NCBI GenBank assembly: GCA_004026145.2
Contig: CP034990.1
Location: 11,894,947 to 11,958,946 of the forward strand
Origin: Takifugu bimaculatus
Taxonomy: Eukaryota; Chordata; Actinopteri; Tetraodontiformes; Tetraodontidae
Direction of reading: 5' to 3'
Length of the DNA: 64,000 bases
A program made the position numbers and the translations under genes. The notes below the pieces were generated by a model, which saw only the letters and a list, made by a program, of their open reading frames with translations, was not told the DNA's origin and did no database searches. Shown piece after piece: positions 58,792 through 64,000 of the stretch (positions are counted from its first letter, which is position 1; each line of letters opens with the position of its first letter).

Positions 58792-59781
58792 AGGCCCAGA
58801 CACACTACAGCTGTTGTCGTTGGCACACACTGTCGGCTGTATTTGGCCGAGTTAACAGCCAGCCGTCAGCAGGGGGCGTGGCCTCGCCCTCGGCCTGACA
58901 AAAGCCGTTTCTATGTCGACAACGGCGCGTTAATCAAGCGGGGTCACATTTGTTTATCCTTGCTTTCCTCTCCTTTCTTTTCCTCTCCTCTGCTCCAGCG
59001 GCCTTCGCTGACAGGATCCGTCGCTGCCGACCAAATGTTCTAACGTGGGGACGCTGGAGGCAGCAGAGCGGAGAGATTTTAACGAGTCGAACATAATTAC
59101 GTCTAATTGAAAGCTTTTACTGTGGAAGCTGGGAGGAAGTGAACTGAAACCACACAGGCGGGGTTGAATCCTGTACTGGAATCCACCACCAGGGGGCATC
59201 GAAGACGTCTGCTCATTTAAACTCTTGCTGTTTATCAGTGTTTATGTGTTTACGCCGCACTTCCTGCCTTTTTCAGCGTTTCCTGTAAGAAAACGTGGTT
59301 TTCATCAGAAAAAAAGAGAGAGAGAGAGAGGATGTCCATTGGCGGTGGACAGAGCGAACTGGTCTTCGTCAGTCCTGACGAGCCCAATGGAGACAGGACG
59401 GAGGGAGGACGAAACAAAGGACCCGAGAAAGAGGAGAAAAGCAGCTCCCTCCTGTCTGCCGCCACAGACAGTCGTGGGATTGGTCCTCGGAGGTCTCTCT
59501 GGCAGACGCACGCAGAGCTCCACTGTCTGTGTTTACCTCACCTAGCAACCCGAGCACGCCGCCGGGAGGAGAAACAGCAGGACTGCGCTCGCCCTCTGCT
59601 GCGTCAGCACAGACGCTGGACGGGTTTCACCTGGACGCCGCCCGTCTGGGCAGCGTCAGACCGGCCGTGTTTGGAGATTACTCAACAAGGGGGGGAGGAG
59701 GAGGAGGTCACGGTGTGGGAAAACAGAGGTCACGGGGCTCAGAAGGTCAGGAAGTGTCAGCGGGGGGGGTGCGTCCACCAC

Positions 59782-59805
59782 CATAATTACACAAACCCCT
59801 GCATG
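59782..59805 (+). repeat. 24-bp dispersed direct repeat, copy 1
   Basis: Identical to 60929-60952. It starts CATAATTACACAAA and ends CCCCTGCATG. The flanks of the two copies differ. Confidence 0.9.
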
Positions 59806-60928
59806 TGAAAAATGAGACAAAGTTGCGTTAACAGTCGTTAAAATGCTCATTTTCAAAGACTGGGAAACTGTTGGTAGTGATGAAGGTTAAAGGTCAAGCA
59901 AGCACAAGGATTTCCCTGTTCTCTGAAGACCGACAACCTCCCGGAGACTCTGTGTTTGGGAAGGACGAGAGCTACTTTTCACGTTATTATTAGCTGCTTA
60001 TTGTCCAATAAGGAGGCCGTTCCTCAGATCCCTGCGCCGACCTTGACGGTGATCCCTCAAACTTGTCTTCAACCTCATCGATCTTCCTCATTTAGTCTCC
60101 AGGTTTTACAAGATATTCGATCGAAACTTGTTCGACCTCGGAGAATTTAAGGAAGACTGATTTGATTTGCATTAGGCGGCTACGTAGCTTAGCACAAATG
60201 AGGGCTAGCAGCTACGGCCCTTTTAGTTTTGTGAATTTTCCTGTGAGTCTGCAGCTCTTCCGATATTTCCAGTAGATTTTTGACATTTTTCTTCCGTTCT
60301 TGGAGGACTTTCTCCCAGCTCCGGTTCTTTTTGTGCCTCGTGTGTCTCACCTGTGCGCTCCTCTAACAAGCATCGCCACCCACCCACCTTGGGCGGTAAT
60401 ATTCTGCCCTTTATCTACTGTTTCTCGCCTTTAGCATCTGCCAGCAGCTAATAGCTACACGGATGATACGAGATCGTTTGAGTTCACGCCGGGATCAAAA
60501 ATCCATTCCCGGCTTCTTCTTTTTCCACCTTCTGCCATTAAGGAATGAAGTCCACGTCCCTGCGGCCTCGCGGGCCGCGCCCTGATTGGCGGCCAGTCTT
60601 TGTTAGCCGCCGCGGCTCAAAGGTCACGTTTGAAAGCTCTCGTTGGAGGAAAAAAGAGGGGCTGATGAAAGAAGGGCAGCAGGGAGAAGCCAGATTGATG
60701 CCGGCAGAAGTGAGGCGGCGGCAGATGTGGGGGGCGAATCTGCTCCTCGCCGCTTCTTTTCCCTGGTTAGCATCTCCCGGTGGCTCCTTCCTGTTTGCAT
60801 TGATTTGCGGCGACGCACGTGCACGCGTGCACACGCGCGGCCGCTCTTCCCCCGCGAACCTGACGCGTGTTTTTATTAAAGAAAGCAGCTGCTCGATGGC
60901 GCTGAGGAGGAACGGGGATCGACTTTGG

Positions 60929-60952
60929 CATAATTACACAAACCCCTGCATG
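60929..60952 (+). repeat. 24-bp dispersed direct repeat, copy 2
   Basis: An exact match to 59782-59805, 1,147 bases downstream and in the same orientation. It contains the homeodomain core TAATTA. Confidence 0.9.
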
Positions 60953-61476
60953 AGTTTGGGCCTAATGGAGGCTGAACACTTAACCCAGACTAAATGCACG
61001 GGGGCAGATCAATTCCGGGGGGCTTTTTTTCCCCACTTGAGCCGCGGCCAGCTCTCCCCCATGACGGGGCATTTACATATGCGATGCATCTCCGTTATGG
61101 TAATCACAGCCATCCAGGAGCCCCCACCGCCCCGGGACTGGTGTCGTTCCACCGCTGTAGAAATGAAGAGGCATGTTTCAGAGACCCTCGCATTAAGGAA
61201 TCCCAACCGGGGGGAAGGGGGGGGCAGCTGATTTCAGGGTGCCTCCCCCCCCCGTTACTGTCCAGCTCCAGATATCGATTAAAGCCTTAAAAGCTCATTT
61301 TTTGGGGGGGGGGGTTCACGCTGGAAAGTCTTTGTGACCTTAAGATGATCTGAAGAAGCGGATCGCGATCTGCTCTCTGCTGGTGAAAAACACATCCTAA
61401 GAAAGTTCGAACACTTCCTGGCATCTTTACCACGACCCGGTTTCCCATGATGCAGCGCGAGTTCCCCCTCTGTCTT

Positions 61477-61493
61477 CTGCCCCCTGGTGGCCA
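61477..61493 (-). promoter_or_regulatory. CTCF-like motif, reverse orientation
   Basis: The minus strand reads TGGCCACCAGGGGGCAG, a very close match to the known CTCF core with its upstream TGGC. Weaker forward look-alikes occur at about 58,866 (CAGCAGGGGGCGTGG) and 59,184 (CCACCAGGGGGCATC). Confidence 0.5.
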
Positions 61494-62012
61494 GCCCTGG
61501 CCTTGTTTGAGGTGTGAGTGAGGCTTCATTTTACCTGTCGTGTTAAGACCCTTTCAGTCTTCCTTTTACTTAAATATTTGTCGATCACCGACAGACCAGT
61601 CACGCCAGTTCCCCTCGCAGTGATCGGGCCGCTTAAACTGGCAACGCTGGAGGCTGCGGGTCAAACGCGGCGGCACTGGCGGCCCAACGGCTCCTATACA
61701 GTACAGAATTGATTTTTGTGATGGAGAAATCCAGCACAAAGAGCCTCTTTGTCAGCGCGGAAGCCACAAATTCAGTCGTGCAGCCAGTGCGTTAAGGACA
61801 CGGAAGAGGACGCGCTGCCTCTCCTTTGTCTGGCCCATTGACATGTAAATGTTCCGCTGCTATAAGGCATCAGCAGAGAGCAGCCAGAGGGGGAAACTGA
61901 ATTGAAATGTCAATAGTAATTTTTGGCATGTGGGGGACATCTGAGAGTCAAGGGCTGCCTCCCGGGAGAGACGTGAAAAGGAAGGGAGCCACGGAGAATG
62001 TGGAGGGAGGAG

Positions 62013-62013
<1 letters not shown>

Positions 62014-62051
<38 letters not shown>

Positions 62052-62076
62052 TGAGATGAGAGAGAGAGAGAGAGAT
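62014..62076. repeat. (GT)n then (GA)n compound microsatellite
   Basis: About 18 GT units at 62014-62049, then a GAGAGA run to 62076. Confidence 0.9.
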
Positions 62077-63683
62077 GTGATAGAAGTGGTAGATAGAGTG
62101 GAAGATGGCGTGATGGAAGAGAGGAAGAAGAGGGAGTAATAGCAGTCAGGAGGTGAGCTATCAGAGGAGAAGCAGGGCAGAGACATCCGAGGTGGGGGGG
62201 GTGGAAGGAGGGGGGGTGAGAGTGACCCCCCCCCCCCCTTCCCCCGCTTCCACCCTCCGCTGGGAGTCTCGCCCCCGTCCTCCCCCACTGATGGACAGGC
62301 AGAAATACCACAGGAGCCACCTCCCTTAATGACTTGATGAATGAGCTTCTCCCACCCCCCCCCCCCTCCCACCCCCCCGCAGCATCACGCGCCAGGAAAC
62401 CTGCGTTGTCTCCGTTTACACTAAAACATTTACATGCGGCGCCCAGCAGGAAGCCGTCACCATGCAATTCCGCAACGAGGCAGCAAATGCATCACGGTGC
62501 CTTCACTGCGCCTGCGATAAAGAAGGAGAACCCAGTTGTTTTGCTTGGATCTCGCCGCACTAACAGTGTTCACCCACCGAGCTGACTCATTAATACTGGA
62601 GTTTCAGATCGATGGCGCTGGCTCTGTCTTGTTTGCCCAATCAATTTTCGGCTCTGGAGCTGTTTTAATTTCATCTGACACGTCCCCGTGTGCCCCCCCC
62701 CCCCCTCAAAACTGTACTTCCCCACCCCAGAAAATGTCAAAACCGGACTACTTTCATCGTGGAAAACAAACCCTAAAAACAAACGCAAAAACAGCAACAA
62801 GTGGCCGAACTCAGGCGTTAGCGCTAATCTTAGGCTAACAGTTAGCATCATATATGATTTTCACCATACAGTCGTCTCTCATCTAGAGAGCATCTTTTTT
62901 TTTAACTTCGGGATCTGATTGTGGTTCTGGTTACCATGGAAATCCTCCTCTCTGTGACAGGAAGTCCCACCTTCACGGTGCTGTGAGCTTTTTTTTTTTT
63001 TTTTAGGGCCTCAGATCAAACTGATTTGCGGAGAATCAGCTTTTTAATCCCTTCAGAACGTAAAGCGGCAGGAGGACGATGGTGGTTCCTCACACAAATC
63101 GCGCCTGCCTGGTTGTTTGTGCAGACGTGGAGGACCGCTGCCCCCCCATCAGGAACCCGGGGGGGGGGGGCAGACGCCCCAGCTCACCTCCGTAGTCCAA
63201 CAGATGCCTGATTAGCTGCTCTGAGGGGAAGTTCATCACAGTTCATCGTCAGTAGTTGTTTATCCTGACGAGGCAAACGTACGCACACGACCCCCATCAG
63301 TCTAATCCCAGAGCCCCCCCCCCCGGTTCCCTCCAGAGTTGGGGATGTCGTCACTGGTCGCAGGACCAGCTACCAGCTCCAGGAGGCCAGAGATGGGGAG
63401 GCAGAAGAAAGACATGAGGGTGGGGGGATAGATAAAGTGCAGGAGGGTGAGGTGCCCCCGAGGTCCTGAGTGGGGGGTGGGGGGGGGTGGATCTTGTTGT
63501 TCAGAGCGACGACACTGCAGCAGTTCCAGGCCTGCAGATTTGACATTTTACAGCGCAGGTCAAACACCCCCCCCCCTTGTTGATTGGCTTGTCCTCTTCT
63601 ATTACGCCCCCGTTATAAATTGCACCCTTTATCAGTCCTGCGACAGCCACAAACGCATTAAACCTGAGGTTCGATCTGCAGTA

Positions 63684-63735
63684 ACGGGGGGGGGGGCATG
63701 GGGGGGGGCATGGGGGGGCATAGGGGGGCATGCCT
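63684..63735. repeat. (GGGGGGGCAT)n-like G-rich repeat
   Basis: Four to five imperfect copies of a G-run followed by CAT; it could form a G-quadruplex on the + strand. Confidence 0.85.
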
Positions 63736-63874
63736 CCGCTGGGTGGAGATGAGCCACATCAAGGACGCAGCTGAGCGACGGTCTTCCCGGAGTTACGGCC
63801 TACAGACGCGGGATGAGGATCTACGGCTCCCCACGGTCTCACCCCCTCACCCGGTGGTGGTGGTGGTGGGAGGA

Positions 63875-63895
63875 GGGGGGGGGGGGGGGGGGGGG
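63875..63895. repeat. Poly-G run (21)
   Basis: Twenty-one G in a row, preceded by a GGT repeat. Confidence 0.95.
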
Positions 63896-64000
63896 TCGGT
63901 GCACCCTTCCCTCATGAGACAACTGCTGGTCTGAGATCTGCAAACTAAGGAAGAGCAACTCCAGTTCACTCCAATGTCGTCTGCAGACCTAAGAATGGTC

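Larger units (their letters stand above)
56746..64000. other. 3' intergenic region, no gene recognised
   Basis: No frame here shows a known domain. Open frames at 59332-59808 and 60545-61231 (158 and 228 codons, +) lie in GC-rich sequence and have no splice or homology support. A unique stretch at about 60,900-61,200 has homeodomain and octamer-like words and one of two identical 24-mers, so it is the best candidate regulatory element here. Another is near 57,835-57,900. Poly-G and poly-C runs are frequent from 61,200 onward. Confidence 0.5.

Noticed and set aside
59332..59808. 158-codon + frame ending in the first 24-mer
   Set aside because: The shared HNYTNPCM peptide with the 228-codon frame only reflects the duplicated 24-mer; no other protein similarity between them.
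60545..61231. 228-codon + frame as a gene
   Set aside because: GC-rich, no recognisable domain, no splice signals and no poly(A) context; better explained as open by chance in a possible regulatory element.

Overview
This window looks like nuclear DNA from a ray-finned (teleost) fish. The evidence is a split gene with GT-AG introns, very many (CA)n/(TG)n microsatellites, an L2/CR1-type LINE tail, a Tc1/mariner relic, and a long non-coding landscape with one recognisable protein gene. That gene is mpped2 (metallophosphoesterase domain-containing 2, the 239FB family), on the + strand from the start codon at 23743 to the stop at 55550. Its six coding exons join in frame into a 289-residue protein with all metal-binding motifs present.

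Layout. 1-20,870: no convincing gene; intergenic DNA with GC-rich patches, CCG and CA repeats, a CTCF-like motif at 8646, a 22-bp inverted repeat at 16.4 kb and a LINE tail at 19.4 kb. 20,870-21,900: a CpG-rich block that is the likely mpped2 promoter and 5' non-coding exon. 23,467-23,567: a long TG tract directly before the acceptor of the start-codon exon. 23,743-55,550: mpped2, with three large introns (10.4, 4.3 and 15.9 kb) and then two very short ones (102 and 178 bp). Intron 3 carries a minisatellite of about 65 units of 21 bp in unbroken register. 55,551 to about 56,745: 3' UTR with a G-rich tandem repeat, an AU-rich nonamer and a canonical poly(A) signal. 56,746-64,000: intergenic DNA with a 24-bp sequence present twice, a CTCF-like motif facing the upstream one, and many poly-G/poly-C runs.

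Mammalian MPPED2 lies in the PAX6/WT1 (WAGR) region of 11p, a regulatory-rich and gene-poor neighbourhood. The long gene-free flanks fit that setting, but no neighbouring gene is visible to prove synteny. The most interesting observations are: the retained active-site histidine that mammalian MPPED2 has lost; the TG tract at the start-exon acceptor; the 21-bp (two helical turns) indel-free minisatellite; the abrupt rise in GC3 in the last exons; the duplicated 24-mer downstream; and two convergent CTCF-like motifs that bracket the gene. I found no evidence for a bacterial-type system, CRISPR array or second protein gene.
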